Assembly: GCF_019047785.1 (NCBI RefSeq)
Contig: NZ_CP077290.1
Span: 4,650,001-4,714,000 of the forward strand
From: Enterobacter cancerogenus
GTDB taxonomy: Bacteria; Pseudomonadota; Gammaproteobacteria; Enterobacterales; Enterobacteriaceae
Direction of reading: 5' to 3'
Length of the DNA stretch: 64,000 nucleotides
Shown here: positions 1 through 8,872 of the stretch, in pieces
Numbering within the stretch: the first letter of the stretch is position 1
Layout: each line of letters starts with the position of its first letter
Notes under the pieces: generated by a model
The model's input: the letters and a program-made list of their open reading frames with translations, nothing else
The model's database searches: none
Told to the model about the DNA's origin: nothing
Made by a program: the position numbers and the translations under genes

Positions 1-1253
1 TGAAAGCCGTGCCGAAAGAGCCGGCTGCGCCTGGCCGCGGTGAAAAACCGGCGGCGCGCTCCAGTGAATCCACCAGCATCCGCGTGGCCGTTGAGAAGGT
101 CGACCAGCTGATTAACCTTGTGGGCGAACTGGTGATCACCCAGTCTATGCTGGCCCAGCGCTCTAACGAGCTGGACCCGGTCACCCACGGCGATCTCATT
201 ACCAGCATGGGTCAGTTACAACGTAACGCCCGCGATCTGCAGGAATCGGTGATGTCCATTCGTATGATGCCGATGGAGTATGTCTTCAGCCGCTTCCCGC
301 GCCTGGTGCGCGATCTGGCCGGTAAGCTCAATAAGCAGATTGAGCTGACGCTGATGGGCAGCTCAACCGAACTGGATAAGAGCCTGATCGAACGCATTAT
401 CGATCCGCTGACGCACCTGGTGCGTAACAGCCTTGACCACGGTATTGAATTGCCGGAAAACCGCATCGCAGCGGGGAAATCTCCGGTGGGCAACCTGATT
501 CTTTCTGCGGAACACCAGGGCGGTAACATCTGCATTGAAGTGACCGACGACGGTGCCGGTCTGAACCGTGAGCGTATCCTGGCGAAAGCGGTATCGCAGG
601 GCATGGCGGTGAACGAAAACATGACCGATGAAGAGGTTGGCATGCTGATCTTCGCGCCGGGCTTCTCCACCGCCGAGCAGGTGACGGATGTCTCCGGGCG
701 TGGCGTGGGCATGGACGTGGTGAAACGTAACATCCAGGAGATGGGCGGCCACGTCGAGATCAAGTCTAAGCAGGGGGCCGGCACCACCATCCGCATCCTG
801 CTGCCGCTGACGCTGGCGATCCTCGACGGCATGTCCGTTAAGGTGGCCGACGAGGTCTTTATTCTACCGCTGAACGCGGTGATGGAATCGCTGCAGCCGC
901 GCGAAGAAGATCTGCATCCGCTGGCGGGCGGCGAGCGCGTGCTCGAAGTGCGCGGGGAGTACCTGCCGCTGGTCGAGCTGTGGAAAGTATTTGAAGTGGA
1001 CGGTGCAAAAACCGAGGCCACGCAGGGTATCGTGGTGATTTTGCAAAGCGCCGGTCGCCGCTATGCGCTGCTGGTCGATCAGCTGATTGGTCAGCACCAG
1101 GTGGTGGTGAAGAACCTCGAAAGCAACTATCGCAAAGTGCCAGGCATTTCTGCTGCCACCATTCTCGGGGATGGCAGCGTGGCGCTGATCGTCGATGTGT
1201 CGGCGCTTCAGGGATTAAATCGTGAACAACGTGTGGCGTACACAGCCGCCTGA
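1..1253 (+). CDS. cheA: Chemotaxis histidine kinase CheA (5' end outside window)
   Basis: The 3' part of the cytoplasmic kinase that phosphorylates CheY and CheB in response to receptor state. About 417 codons are visible, from the start of the dimerisation domain onward; the histidine-bearing P1 and the P2 domain lie upstream of the window. Visible are the ATP-binding N box (HLVRNSLDHG), the G1 box (DDGAG), the G2 box (GRGVGMDVV) and a C-terminal CheW-like P5 domain that ends about 20 bases before cheW. The reading frame is open from the first full codon at base 3, so the GTG at base 9 is not the real start. Confidence 0.97.
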   Translation, partial: KAVPKEPAAPGRGEKPAARSSESTSIRVAVEKVDQLINLVGELVITQSMLAQRSNELDPVTHGDLITSMGQLQRNARDLQESVMSIRMMPMEYVFSRFPRLVRDLAGKLNKQIELTLMGSSTELDKSLIERIIDPLTHLVRNSLDHGIELPENRIAAGKSPVGNLILSAEHQGGNICIEVTDDGAGLNRERILAKAVSQGMAVNENMTDEEVGMLIFAPGFSTAEQVTDVSGRGVGMDVVKRNIQEMGGHVEIKSKQGAGTTIRILLPLTLAILDGMSVKVADEVFILPLNAVMESLQPREEDLHPLAGGERVLEVRGEYLPLVELWKVFEVDGAKTEATQGIVVILQSAGRRYALLVDQLIGQHQVVVKNLESNYRKVPGISAATILGDGSVALIVDVSALQGLNREQRVAYTAA

Positions 1254-1272
1254 TTAAGTAGAAGGTAAAAAC

Positions 1273-1776
1273 ATGACCGGTATGAGTAATGTAACGAAAC
1301 TGGCGGGCGAGCCATCAGGACAGGAATTCCTGGTTTTCACGTTAGGTGATGAAGAGTACGGTATCGACATCCTTAAGGTGCAGGAGATCCGCGGTTACGA
1401 TCAGGTTACGCGCATTGCCAACACGCCTGCTTTTATCAAGGGCGTGACTAACCTGCGCGGCGTCATTGTGCCTATCGTTGACCTGCGCGTGAAGTTCAGC
1501 CAGGGCGACGTAGAATACAACGATAATACCGTGGTGATTGTGCTGAACCTCGGCCAGCGCGTGGTGGGGATTGTGGTTGATGGCGTGTCCGATGTTCTGT
1601 CACTCACCGCCGATCAAATCCGTCCGGCACCGGAGTTTGCGGTCACGCTGTCCACCGAATACCTGACGGGGCTGGGCGCGCTCGGCGAACGTATGCTGAT
1701 TCTGGTGAACATTGAGAAGCTGCTGAACAGCGATGAGATGGCGCTGCTGGATATCGCGGCGAGCCACGTGGCCTAA
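1273..1776 (+). CDS. cheW: Chemotaxis coupling protein CheW
   Basis: Cytoplasmic scaffold of 167 residues that links CheA to the chemoreceptors. The whole protein is one CheW domain and is almost identical to E. coli CheW, including the start [10 protein letters not shown] and the motif [14 protein letters not shown]. An AGAAGG ribosome site lies about 8 bases before the ATG. It is co-transcribed with cheA. In E. coli tar follows directly; here a REP/terminator hairpin follows and the next chemotaxis gene is about 7 kb away. Confidence 0.98.
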   Translation: MTGMSNVTKLAGEPSGQEFLVFTLGDEEYGIDILKVQEIRGYDQVTRIANTPAFIKGVTNLRGVIVPIVDLRVKFSQGDVEYNDNTVVIVLNLGQRVVGIVVDGVSDVLSLTADQIRPAPEFAVTLSTEYLTGLGALGERMLILVNIEKLLNSDEMALLDIAASHVA

Positions 1777-1782
1777 AACGAT

Positions 1783-1867
1783 ACCGGGTGGCGCTCACGC
1801 TTACCCGGCTTATACGTTCGAGCATTTTTAGGCCGGGTAAGGCGAAGCCGCCACCCGGCTTTTTTAC
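1783..1867. repeat. REP/BIME pair, probably also the cheW terminator
   Basis: Two inverted REP-like units. The first (about 1784-1812) reads CCGGGTGGCG...TTACCCGG. The second (about 1831-1859) reads GGCCGGGTAAGGCG...CGCCACCCGG and is followed by six T. The second hairpin has the form of an intrinsic terminator for cheA-cheW. It lies between cheW and the converging symporter gene, which is the usual REP position. Confidence 0.8.
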
Positions 1868-1871
1868 ACCC

Positions 1872-3131
1872 TTACGCTTCCTGTTCCACCAGCTCAGCCT
1901 CCGCTTCCCGCGCACCTTCGTTTTGCGACAGCATCGCCGTAGCAATCCCGTTCCCCAGCACGTTAATGGCTGAACGCCCCATATCGAGGAAGTGATCGAT
2001 ACCCATCAGCAGCAGAATACCGGCAACCGGAATATTGAAGCTCGGGATCGTTGCGGCCAGCACCACCAGCGAAGAACGCGGTACGCCCGCGATCCCTTTT
2101 GAGGCCAGCATCAGGGTCAGCATCAGCACCGTCACTTCCGTAAAGCTCAGGTGAATATTGTAAGCCTGGGCGATAAACATTGAGGCAAATGAGCAGTACA
2201 CCATCGATCCCACCAGGTTAAAGGAGTAACCGATCGGCAGGACGAACGAGGCAATATTGCGCGAGCAGCCAAAACGTTCCAGCTGTTCCAGCGTTTTAGG
2301 GTATGCCGCTTCAGAACTGCTGGTGGTAAACGCCACCAGCACCGGATCTTTCAGCATGCTGACCAGGCGGAATATCTCTTTTTTCAGCACCATATAGCCC
2401 ACCGCCAGCAGCACCAGGCAGGTGAGGAGGATAGCCACATAGTAGCCGCCGATGAACGAGGCATAGTTCAGCAGGATCCCAAGCCCCTGGGTGGCAATCA
2501 CCGACGAGATAGCCGCAAAAATAGCCAGCGGGGCGACGTACATGACGTAGCCGGTTACCTTCAGCATGATATGGGAGACCACATCAAGCGCGGCAACCAG
2601 CGGAGCGTTGAATTTTTGCCCCAGCGACGCGCCACCAATGCCGAAGAACAGCGAGAACACGACAATTTGCAGGATCTCGTTATCCGCCATCGCCCCGGCG
2701 ATGCTGGTCGGGATGGTGTGGGAGAGAAACGCTTTCAGCGTCATGCCGCCCACCGCCAGACCGGTATCCACCGCTTCTGTCGGAATGGTGAGATTCAGGC
2801 CGCTGCCGGGACGTTCCAGGGTGACGATAAATAACCCCACCAGAATAGACAGCACGGAGGAGCTGATAAACCAGACCATCGCTTTACCGCCGACGCGCCC
2901 GATGGTTGAGGTTTCGCCGAGCTTCATGATCCCGACCGTTAAGGTGCTGAACACCAGCGGCGCAATCACCATTTTAATCAGCCGCAGGAAAATATCGGTC
3001 AGCAGCGTAATGTTCTCCGACCAGGTTTTCACCGCCTCCGCTGGCGCATATTCATGAATAACCGCCCCTGAAAGAATACCCGCCAGCATGAATATCACGA
3101 TGAAGAGCGTGAGTTTATTTGCACTTGCCAC
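1872..3131 (-). CDS. Dicarboxylate/amino acid:cation symporter (DAACS family)
   Basis: Inner-membrane symporter of 419 residues, the usual DAACS length, probably taking up a C4-dicarboxylate or acidic amino acid with H+ or Na+. The sequence is strongly hydrophobic. It has the serine-rich re-entrant loop motif (TSSSEAAYPKTL) and the substrate-site helix ending GIDHFLDMGRSAINVLGN. The helix-7 sodium motif, usually NMDGT, reads NLVGS, so cation use may differ. The start is GTG at 3131 behind an AGAGGG ribosome site. It is transcribed divergently from the pilus genes and against cheW. The substrate cannot be told from sequence, and the gene is not at this place in E. coli. Confidence 0.9.
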   Translation of the reverse strand: MASANKLTLFIVIFMLAGILSGAVIHEYAPAEAVKTWSENITLLTDIFLRLIKMVIAPLVFSTLTVGIMKLGETSTIGRVGGKAMVWFISSSVLSILVGLFIVTLERPGSGLNLTIPTEAVDTGLAVGGMTLKAFLSHTIPTSIAGAMADNEILQIVVFSLFFGIGGASLGQKFNAPLVAALDVVSHIMLKVTGYVMYVAPLAIFAAISSVIATQGLGILLNYASFIGGYYVAILLTCLVLLAVGYMVLKKEIFRLVSMLKDPVLVAFTTSSSEAAYPKTLEQLERFGCSRNIASFVLPIGYSFNLVGSMVYCSFASMFIAQAYNIHLSFTEVTVLMLTLMLASKGIAGVPRSSLVVLAATIPSFNIPVAGILLLMGIDHFLDMGRSAINVLGNGIATAMLSQNEGAREAEAELVEQEA

Positions 3132-3558
3132 GAAAAGACCCTCTGTGTGCTTAAGGTTTCACCGGCGCTTATGCATATGAATTTTTTATTTAAGCGCAGG
3201 AAAAGATTCGGCACATAAATTGGATTAAAGCGGAGGGAGTTACAACTCCTTTTTAATTTTTATTAAATTAGTTGTGCAACGCCTGACGATATATTGTGAC
3301 GTACATCACGCTGTAGGCGATATATCCTCGGGAAATGACTATAAAAACTCTGCATAGAGAAGGTAATCGTTTGTATTTAAATGAAATAGTCTGTCAATAC
3401 GGCAAAGGTATGGGGGTAAATGGCAAAAGTGGTTGAAGCGAACGCCATAAACTAAATTCTCCATAACCCCCTCGGTGGAATGTTAAGCGGGGCTAACATA
3501 TTGAGTGCATTAAATAAAATGTGGAAAGCGAATGGCGACATCTTCTGGAGGGTGGTCA
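3132..3558. promoter_or_regulatory. Long AT-rich divergent regulatory region (symporter / pilus)
   Basis: About 427 bases without a credible gene, more AT-rich than its neighbours. It must hold the promoters of the leftward symporter and the rightward pilus operon. A good CRP site lies at 3295-3310. Possible -10 elements (TATAAA, TAACAT) occur on the pilus side but I cannot single one out. No invertible repeats of the fim-switch type were seen. Confidence 0.6.
3295..3310. promoter_or_regulatory. CRP-cAMP binding site (predicted)
   Basis: The sequence TGTGACGTACATCACG matches the CRP consensus TGTGA-N6-TCACA at 9 of 10 defined positions. It lies about 164 bases upstream of the symporter start and about 249 upstream of the pilin start. 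Control of the transporter is the simpler reading, since DAACS carbon transporters are often CRP-activated; effects on the pilus are possible. Confidence 0.65.
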
Positions 3559-4131
3559 ATGAAAAGAATACGCCTTTTAATCTGTGCAGGTACGCTGCTG
3601 TCAATTATCCCGGCCCATCAGGCGCTGGCGGTCACCAGTAACGGGACTATCGGTGCGACGCTGACACTCACGAATGGCTGTCTGATTAACGGCTCGCCAA
3701 CGCAAAACGGCATTAACTTCGGGACCCTGGATTTTGGGACCCATCCCGCAACGTTTTCCACGCTCACCACGCAGCTGACCGGTGCCAGCGGGGGAAACAC
3801 CTTTACCATTCAGTGTACGACCGCCAGCTATACGGTGGCGATTACCGGTAATACCAACTCCACCGCGCCCGGCACCGTTGTGGGGACGCCAGGCACGCCT
3901 GCGCGCTACCTGATCAACTCCGCGAATGCGGCGCAGGGCGTGGCCTACAGCCTCTACAGCGACAGCGGTTTCAATAACGTTATTGCCAACAATGCGGCGT
4001 TGCCCGTCGCCTCAACGGCAAACGGGATCGACAGCTATACCCTGTACGGGCGGATCACCGGCGGGGGCAACAGCGTGACCGTCGTGCCGGGCACCTATAC
4101 CGACACCATTAACGTTAGCGTGACTTACTAG
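3559..4131 (+). CDS. Spore coat U domain pilin, major subunit of Csu-like pilus (predicted)
   Basis: Secreted protein of 190 residues with an N-terminal signal peptide of about 24 residues ending ALA, then one spore-coat-U (SCPU) domain. The domain has the typical cysteine pair (TLTNGCLIN, FTIQCTT) and the C-terminal strand YTDTINVSVTY. First in a five-gene archaic chaperone-usher operon, the place of CsuA/B-type major pilins. The start is the ATG at 3559, because a GGAGGG ribosome site precedes it and the signal peptide begins MKRIR; the ATG at 3532 lies upstream of that site. The major-subunit role rests on position and size. Confidence 0.85.
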   Translation: MKRIRLLICAGTLLSIIPAHQALAVTSNGTIGATLTLTNGCLINGSPTQNGINFGTLDFGTHPATFSTLTTQLTGASGGNTFTIQCTTASYTVAITGNTNSTAPGTVVGTPGTPARYLINSANAAQGVAYSLYSDSGFNNVIANNAALPVASTANGIDSYTLYGRITGGGNSVTVVPGTYTDTINVSVTY

Positions 4132-4143
4132 TCCAACGCAGCC

Positions 4144-4692
4144 ATGAGGGCATCCTTGCTGTGTCTGCGCCCGCGCGCAGAGGGGATCGTGCAGCCGTTT
4201 TTTGCGCTCCTGGTGGGTGTGCTGGCGGTGCCTTCTGCCGGGGCAGTCACGTCACAATCGTTCAGGGTGAGCGCGACGATTGTGCCGGGCTGCTCGGTGA
4301 CCACCGGCACGGGCGGGGTGCTAGGCCGGCTCGATTTCGGCACGCACACCGGCGTTGAGCGTGCGCCGGTGAACACCAGCTTCGTCCCCAACGGCGCGTT
4401 GTCGATTGCCTGCACGCCGGGGGTGGCGCTGAGCATGAGCATCAACGGCGGGCAAAACTACGCCTCGGTGCGACGGATGACGCGCAGCGGCGGAACCGAT
4501 GTGGTGGCCTATCGCCTCTACAGCAGCAGCTCTCTGGCCGCGAACAGTGAAATAGGGGTCAACCAGGCGATTCCGGTGACCTATACCAACAGCAATAACA
4601 TTGCGCTGCCGCTTTTTGGCGTGGCGCTTCTGACCGGGTTTAGCCCGGCAGGTACGTATTCAGATCAACTCACCGTGACCTTGTCATGGTGA
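4144..4692 (+). CDS. Spore coat U domain pilus subunit (minor)
   Basis: Secreted SCPU-domain protein of 182 residues with a signal sequence ending in PSAGA. The cysteine pair (VPGCSV, IACTPG), the GxLDFGT core and the C-terminal donor-like strand (GTYSDQLTVTLSW) fit an archaic chaperone-usher subunit. It starts 12 bases after the first pilin gene and has a poor ribosome site, which suggests translation coupled to, but lower than, the first pilin. An in-frame GTG at 4189 is an alternative start that would shorten the unusual arginine-containing N-terminus. Confidence 0.8.
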   Translation: MRASLLCLRPRAEGIVQPFFALLVGVLAVPSAGAVTSQSFRVSATIVPGCSVTTGTGGVLGRLDFGTHTGVERAPVNTSFVPNGALSIACTPGVALSMSINGGQNYASVRRMTRSGGTDVVAYRLYSSSSLAANSEIGVNQAIPVTYTNSNNIALPLFGVALLTGFSPAGTYSDQLTVTLSW

Positions 4693-4708
4693 AAAGGGAG
4701 AACGTTCG

Positions 4709-5470
4709 ATGAGGCCATTTTTCAGGCAACTTTGCCTGGTGAGTATGTTTGGGATGTCGGCCGTTGCGACGGGGCAGGCTCACGCCGCAGCGACGATTCT
4801 GTTATGGCCCATCGACCCCTGGCTTCCCGCCGACGCCAACGCAACGGAACTGTGGATCCAGAATCAGGGTAACAGCGCCACGACAATGCAGGTGCGCATT
4901 GTGCGCTGGAAACAGGAGGGCGGATACGAACGCTATACCGCCCAGCAGGAGGTGGTCGCCAGCCCGCCGATTGTCACCATCGGCAAGGGCAGTAAGCAGC
5001 TTATCCGCCTGATTAAACAGGGCACTATCCCGTTGGGCGTCGAGCAAGCCTACCGGATCATCGTGGACGAAATCCCTCAGCCTGGCGCCAAAGCCGAACC
5101 GACCATCGGGCTAAAACTGCAGATGCGCTATTCCATTCCGCTGTTCGTGTACGGGCAGGGGATCCCGACTATCAAAGAGGGCGCACACCATGCACTGGTG
5201 GATACCCGAAACCTGAGCTGGCGCGTCAGGCAGGACGGGGGCCAGCCCGAGCTTGAGGTCCGTAATCGGGGGGATGTACACGTCAGGCTAAGCCAGGTCG
5301 CACTGGAGCAGGGCGGCCAGAAACGTACGGTTGCGGACGGGCTGCTGGGCTATGTCCTGCCGAACAGCACGCGTAGCTGGCCGATCCCGGCGGGAATACG
5401 CCAGCCGAACCAGATGAGTGCGCAAATTAATGCCAGGGATACGCAATGGCAGTCGACGCCCGTCAACTGA
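4709..5470 (+). CDS. Archaic-type periplasmic pilus chaperone (CsuC-like)
   Basis: Periplasmic two-domain immunoglobulin-like chaperone of 253 residues that would hold SCPU subunits by donor-strand complementation before delivery to the usher. A signal peptide of about 26 residues ends QAHA. Motifs WPIDPWLPADANATELW near the start, IGKGSKQLIRLI near residue 95 and MRYSIPLFV near residue 140 are those of the PapD fold. A GGGAGAA ribosome site precedes the ATG. Its 3' end overlaps the usher gene by 25 bases, so the two are translationally coupled. Confidence 0.9.
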   Translation: MRPFFRQLCLVSMFGMSAVATGQAHAAATILLWPIDPWLPADANATELWIQNQGNSATTMQVRIVRWKQEGGYERYTAQQEVVASPPIVTIGKGSKQLIRLIKQGTIPLGVEQAYRIIVDEIPQPGAKAEPTIGLKLQMRYSIPLFVYGQGIPTIKEGAHHALVDTRNLSWRVRQDGGQPELEVRNRGDVHVRLSQVALEQGGQKRTVADGLLGYVLPNSTRSWPIPAGIRQPNQMSAQINARDTQWQSTPVN

Positions 5471-7830
5471 AACCGACGATGATGATCCTGCTTTGCGTCA
5501 GTACCAGCGTCTGGGCCGAACCCGGCGATGACAGTTTACCGCCTCCTCCTGAAGCACAGGCGATAAACAGCGAGGCGGTATTCCAGCTCTCTCTCGTGTT
5601 GAACCACTACGACACGGGACTGGTGGTGCCCGTCACGCAGCGGGAAGGGGCGTTTTATATTTCCAGCGCCGATTTGCTGCGCGCCGGTCTTCCGCCGGAG
5701 CATGTCCCCACGGGTGAAGTGAATCTTTCCACGCTCTCGCAGGTGCGGGTGGAGTACGACAGCGCCGCACAGCGTCTTTTATTGTCGGTACCCCGCGACT
5801 GGGTTGCGGCGCGCGTGACCTCTTTTGGCGGAGGTAACGCCCAGAGCAAGCCCCACTATGGTCGCGGGGCGCTACTGAACTACGACTTTTACACCAACCA
5901 CACGGATCATATCGGCGGCCAGGCCTCGATATGGCACGAATTTCGTTACTTCGATGAGAACGGCTCGTTCTCTTCTACGGGCTATGCCCGGGAAGATTTC
6001 AGCGGTAATAACGGACAGCAGGAGGGGTACGTCCGCTACGACACCACGCTGCTCGTCACCAATGAAGATGAAGCCACCACCTGGAGCGTGGGGGATGTGA
6101 TCAGCGATGCCCTGAGCTGGAGCACCAGCGTGCGCATGGGCGGCATTAGCTATGGCCGGGATTTCTCACTGCGCCCGGATCTGGTGACCTGGCCGCTACC
6201 GGCGTTCTCGGGGGAAGCGGCGGTGCCCACCTCCGTCGATCTGTTTATCAACGGCTACCGCTCCGGCTCCACGCAGCTGCAGCCGGGGCCGTTTACCCTG
6301 ACTAATCTGCCTTATATCAACGGCGCGGGCGACGCGGTGCTGATCACCACCGATGCGCTGGGCCGCCAGGTGAGCACCACGCTGCCGTTTTACGTCACCA
6401 GCGATTTACTCAAACAGGGGCTGAGCGACGGCGCGGTCACGCTGGGTAGCCTGCGACGCAACTACGGGATCAAGAATTTTGACTATGGCCCGGCTGCGGG
6501 AAGCGGCTCATATCGCTATGGTCTGACGGACTGGTTAACCCTGGAAGGCCATGGCGAAGCGGCAGAAGATCTGGCGCTCACCGGCGCGGGAACCGTGCTT
6601 AAGCTGGGGCGTTTTGGCGTGGTGAACTCGTCATATACCCGCAGCCGAATGCGTGGGGGCAGCGGCGGACAAGTTGGCTGGGGGTACCAGTACAGCACCA
6701 GCGCATTCAGCGTGGCGACCCAGCACTCCCGGCGTGACCAGAAATTTGGCAACCTGGCGCTGTATGACCAGCCCACCGTCTACGATACAAATGACAAACC
6801 CATCGCCAGCTTCAGCCGCAATACCGACCAGTATTCTTTGACCTTCAACATGGGACAATACGGCAATATCGGCGCCGCATGGATAGGCGTTGAGAGCTTC
6901 GACAATCAAAAAACCGAGCTACTCAACCTCTCCTGGAGCCGCAACCTGTGGGGCGCCAGCAGTATCTATCTGGCTGCCAGCCGCGATCAGCAGCAGGGAG
7001 ACTGGACCTTTGCGCTGTCGTTGCAGGTGCCGCTGGGCGAACGGGACAGCGCCGCCGTCACCTTCGAGAAAACGCCCGATTCGGGCAGCACGCAGCGCAT
7101 CAACTATAACCATTCCATGCCGTCCGACGGTGGATTTGGCTGGAACATGGCGTGGGCCAACCAGTCGCAGTCCAGAAGCTATCAGCAGGCGACGCTGGGC
7201 TGGCGCAACAATAACATCGAGCTGCAGGGCGGCGGTTACGGTGAGAAGGATATGATGACCTGGTGGGGCGAGGCGATGGGCTCGCTGGTGCTGATGGACG
7301 GCGAGCTGTTTGCGGCCAATAAAATCAACGATGCGTTCGTGGTGATCAGTACCGATGGTCATCCGGACGTGCCGGTAAACTATGAAAACCAGCCGGTAGG
7401 CAAAACCAATAACAATGGTTATCTGCTGGTGAGCGGCGTGTCGGCCTACTATCCGGCCAGCTACAGCATCGATACCCTGAACCTTCCGGCCGATACCCGG
7501 CTGAAAGAAACCGAGCGTCGCATCGCTATCCGCCGCCACAGCGGCTATCTGGTGGACTTCCCGATGGAGCAGGAGCGGGTGGCGAGCGTCATTCTGCACG
7601 ATGTGCGGGGCCAGGCGATCCCGGTGGGAAGCCAGGTGAGACGCGCGTCGCGCAGTAGCGCCGTGGTGGGATACGACGGCATTGCCTGGCTTGAGAACCT
7701 CAGCGATGTGAACGCGCTCGACGTGACCCTGCCTGACGGAAAACAGTGCACCGCCACGTTGACCGTCGGCGCGAATCCGCAACACAAGCTGCAAACCTAC
7801 GGCCCGCTGGTCTGCCGGGAGGCACCGTGA
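5446..7830 (+). CDS. Outer-membrane usher of archaic chaperone-usher pilus (CsuD-like)
   Basis: Outer-membrane usher of 794 residues, which fits archaic ushers and is a little shorter than FimD or PapC. Visible are an N-terminal secretion signal ending SVWA, an N-terminal periplasmic domain, the plug and pore region (VPTSVDLFINGYRSG, FTLTNLPYINGAGDAVLITTDALGR), a long beta-barrel and a C-terminal domain with a cysteine pair (KQCTATL, PLVCRE). It recruits chaperone-subunit pairs and extrudes the fibre. The start at 5446 has an AGGGA ribosome site and overlaps the chaperone gene; ATG codons at 5479/5482 are alternatives. Confidence 0.92.
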   Translation: MAVDARQLKPTMMILLCVSTSVWAEPGDDSLPPPPEAQAINSEAVFQLSLVLNHYDTGLVVPVTQREGAFYISSADLLRAGLPPEHVPTGEVNLSTLSQVRVEYDSAAQRLLLSVPRDWVAARVTSFGGGNAQSKPHYGRGALLNYDFYTNHTDHIGGQASIWHEFRYFDENGSFSSTGYAREDFSGNNGQQEGYVRYDTTLLVTNEDEATTWSVGDVISDALSWSTSVRMGGISYGRDFSLRPDLVTWPLPAFSGEAAVPTSVDLFINGYRSGSTQLQPGPFTLTNLPYINGAGDAVLITTDALGRQVSTTLPFYVTSDLLKQGLSDGAVTLGSLRRNYGIKNFDYGPAAGSGSYRYGLTDWLTLEGHGEAAEDLALTGAGTVLKLGRFGVVNSSYTRSRMRGGSGGQVGWGYQYSTSAFSVATQHSRRDQKFGNLALYDQPTVYDTNDKPIASFSRNTDQYSLTFNMGQYGNIGAAWIGVESFDNQKTELLNLSWSRNLWGASSIYLAASRDQQQGDWTFALSLQVPLGERDSAAVTFEKTPDSGSTQRINYNHSMPSDGGFGWNMAWANQSQSRSYQQATLGWRNNNIELQGGGYGEKDMMTWWGEAMGSLVLMDGELFAANKINDAFVVISTDGHPDVPVNYENQPVGKTNNNGYLLVSGVSAYYPASYSIDTLNLPADTRLKETERRIAIRRHSGYLVDFPMEQERVASVILHDVRGQAIPVGSQVRRASRSSAVVGYDGIAWLENLSDVNALDVTLPDGKQCTATLTVGANPQHKLQTYGPLVCREAP

Positions 7831-8789
7831 TGCGCCTGCTGCTGGGGCTCCTGCTGCTGTTTTCCGGCGGCAGCTGGGCCGCCTGTACCGTCAGCACGGT
7901 CAATGCCTCCTTTGGCAGCGTCACCTCGTTTGCCCTTAGCGGGACGGGGGAAGTGCAAACTACCGGTACGCTGGTGGTCGCCTGCGATGCGGTGCTTAAT
8001 TTGCTGACTAACGATTCAGTGACGCTGAACTACACCACCGCCTCGGTCTCCGGCAGCAGTCGGGCTACCATGAAGCGCACCGACAACGCCACCATCACCG
8101 ATGTGATCCCCACGCGCCTGTGTGGCCTGTCCGGCTGCGCAACCAGCAGTGAAGTGCAGATCGGCAAAGCCTACACCTGGAGCGGCAACTCGCTGCTCAG
8201 CCTGTTGGGGGCGAAGCAGTACAATATTCCGCTCTATTTCCGCACGGTGCCCGGGCAAAACGTTTCGGCAGGGCCGTATCAGGTTCTGCTTACCTTCAGC
8301 ATCAACTACAACGTCTGCTCGGTTGGCGCTGTTGGACTCTGCCTGACGCCGCAAACCGGTACGGCGACGACCAGTATTTTGCTCAACATGAACGTCACCA
8401 ATGATTGCAGCACGATGTCCACGCCGGACGTCAGTTTCAACAGCGCGCCGCTGGTGCAAAATTTCCCGACTGTCTCGCAGGCCATCGTGGTCACCTGCAC
8501 CAAAGGCAGCACGTACACCATCGGTATTAACAATGGTGCAAACGCCCTGAACAACGTGCGCAGGATGGTCAGCGGCAGCAACTATATGAGTTATGACATC
8601 TACAAAGAGGCCACCACCAATCGCTGGGGCGGCAGCGGAACCGAGCGCTGGGCCAGCGCGGCTTCCTCGCAGGTCAGCTCCGATGGGCTTCTGCGTACCT
8701 ATAACTACACTGCAAAAGTGCTCACCAACCAGGCAACACCCCCTGCCGGAACCTACAGCGACACCCTGATCGTTGACGTCGCCTTCTGA
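7830..8789 (+). CDS. Two-domain SCPU tip adhesin (CsuE-like)
   Basis: Last gene of the pilus operon. The product has 319 residues with a short signal peptide ([17 protein letters not shown]) followed by two SCPU domains, about residues 18-165 and 175-319, each with its own cysteines. Two-domain architecture at the operon end is that of CsuE, the tip subunit that binds hydrophobic surfaces in Acinetobacter. The ATG at 7830 shares one base with the usher stop (TGATG), so translation is coupled; the open frame starting at 7746 lies inside usher sequence and is not used. Ligand unknown. Confidence 0.85.
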   Translation: MRLLLGLLLLFSGGSWAACTVSTVNASFGSVTSFALSGTGEVQTTGTLVVACDAVLNLLTNDSVTLNYTTASVSGSSRATMKRTDNATITDVIPTRLCGLSGCATSSEVQIGKAYTWSGNSLLSLLGAKQYNIPLYFRTVPGQNVSAGPYQVLLTFSINYNVCSVGAVGLCLTPQTGTATTSILLNMNVTNDCSTMSTPDVSFNSAPLVQNFPTVSQAIVVTCTKGSTYTIGINNGANALNNVRRMVSGSNYMSYDIYKEATTNRWGGSGTERWASAASSQVSSDGLLRTYNYTAKVLTNQATPPAGTYSDTLIVDVAF

Positions 8790-8814
8790 GTCCCGCTTTT
8801 CCCTTTCGCAAATG

Positions 8815-8841
8815 TAAAGTTCCTGCGCCCTGTGCCGATAA
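8815..8841 (+). promoter_or_regulatory. FliA (sigma-28) class 3 flagellar promoter of tar
   Basis: TAAAGTTC, an 11-base spacer, then GCCGATAA. This is essentially the sigma-28 consensus with exact spacing. It lies 32 bases before the tar start codon and gives tar-tap-cheRBYZ a promoter independent of cheA-cheW. Confidence 0.92.
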
Positions 8842-8872
8842 CACCGTTAATAAATCTAAGAGAAGGTGTTGT

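Noticed and set aside
3226..3260. Possible terminator GGAGTT-AC-AACTCC followed by T-rich sequence in the divergent region
   Set aside because: The loop is only two bases and there is no upstream gene for it to end; probably chance in AT-rich DNA.
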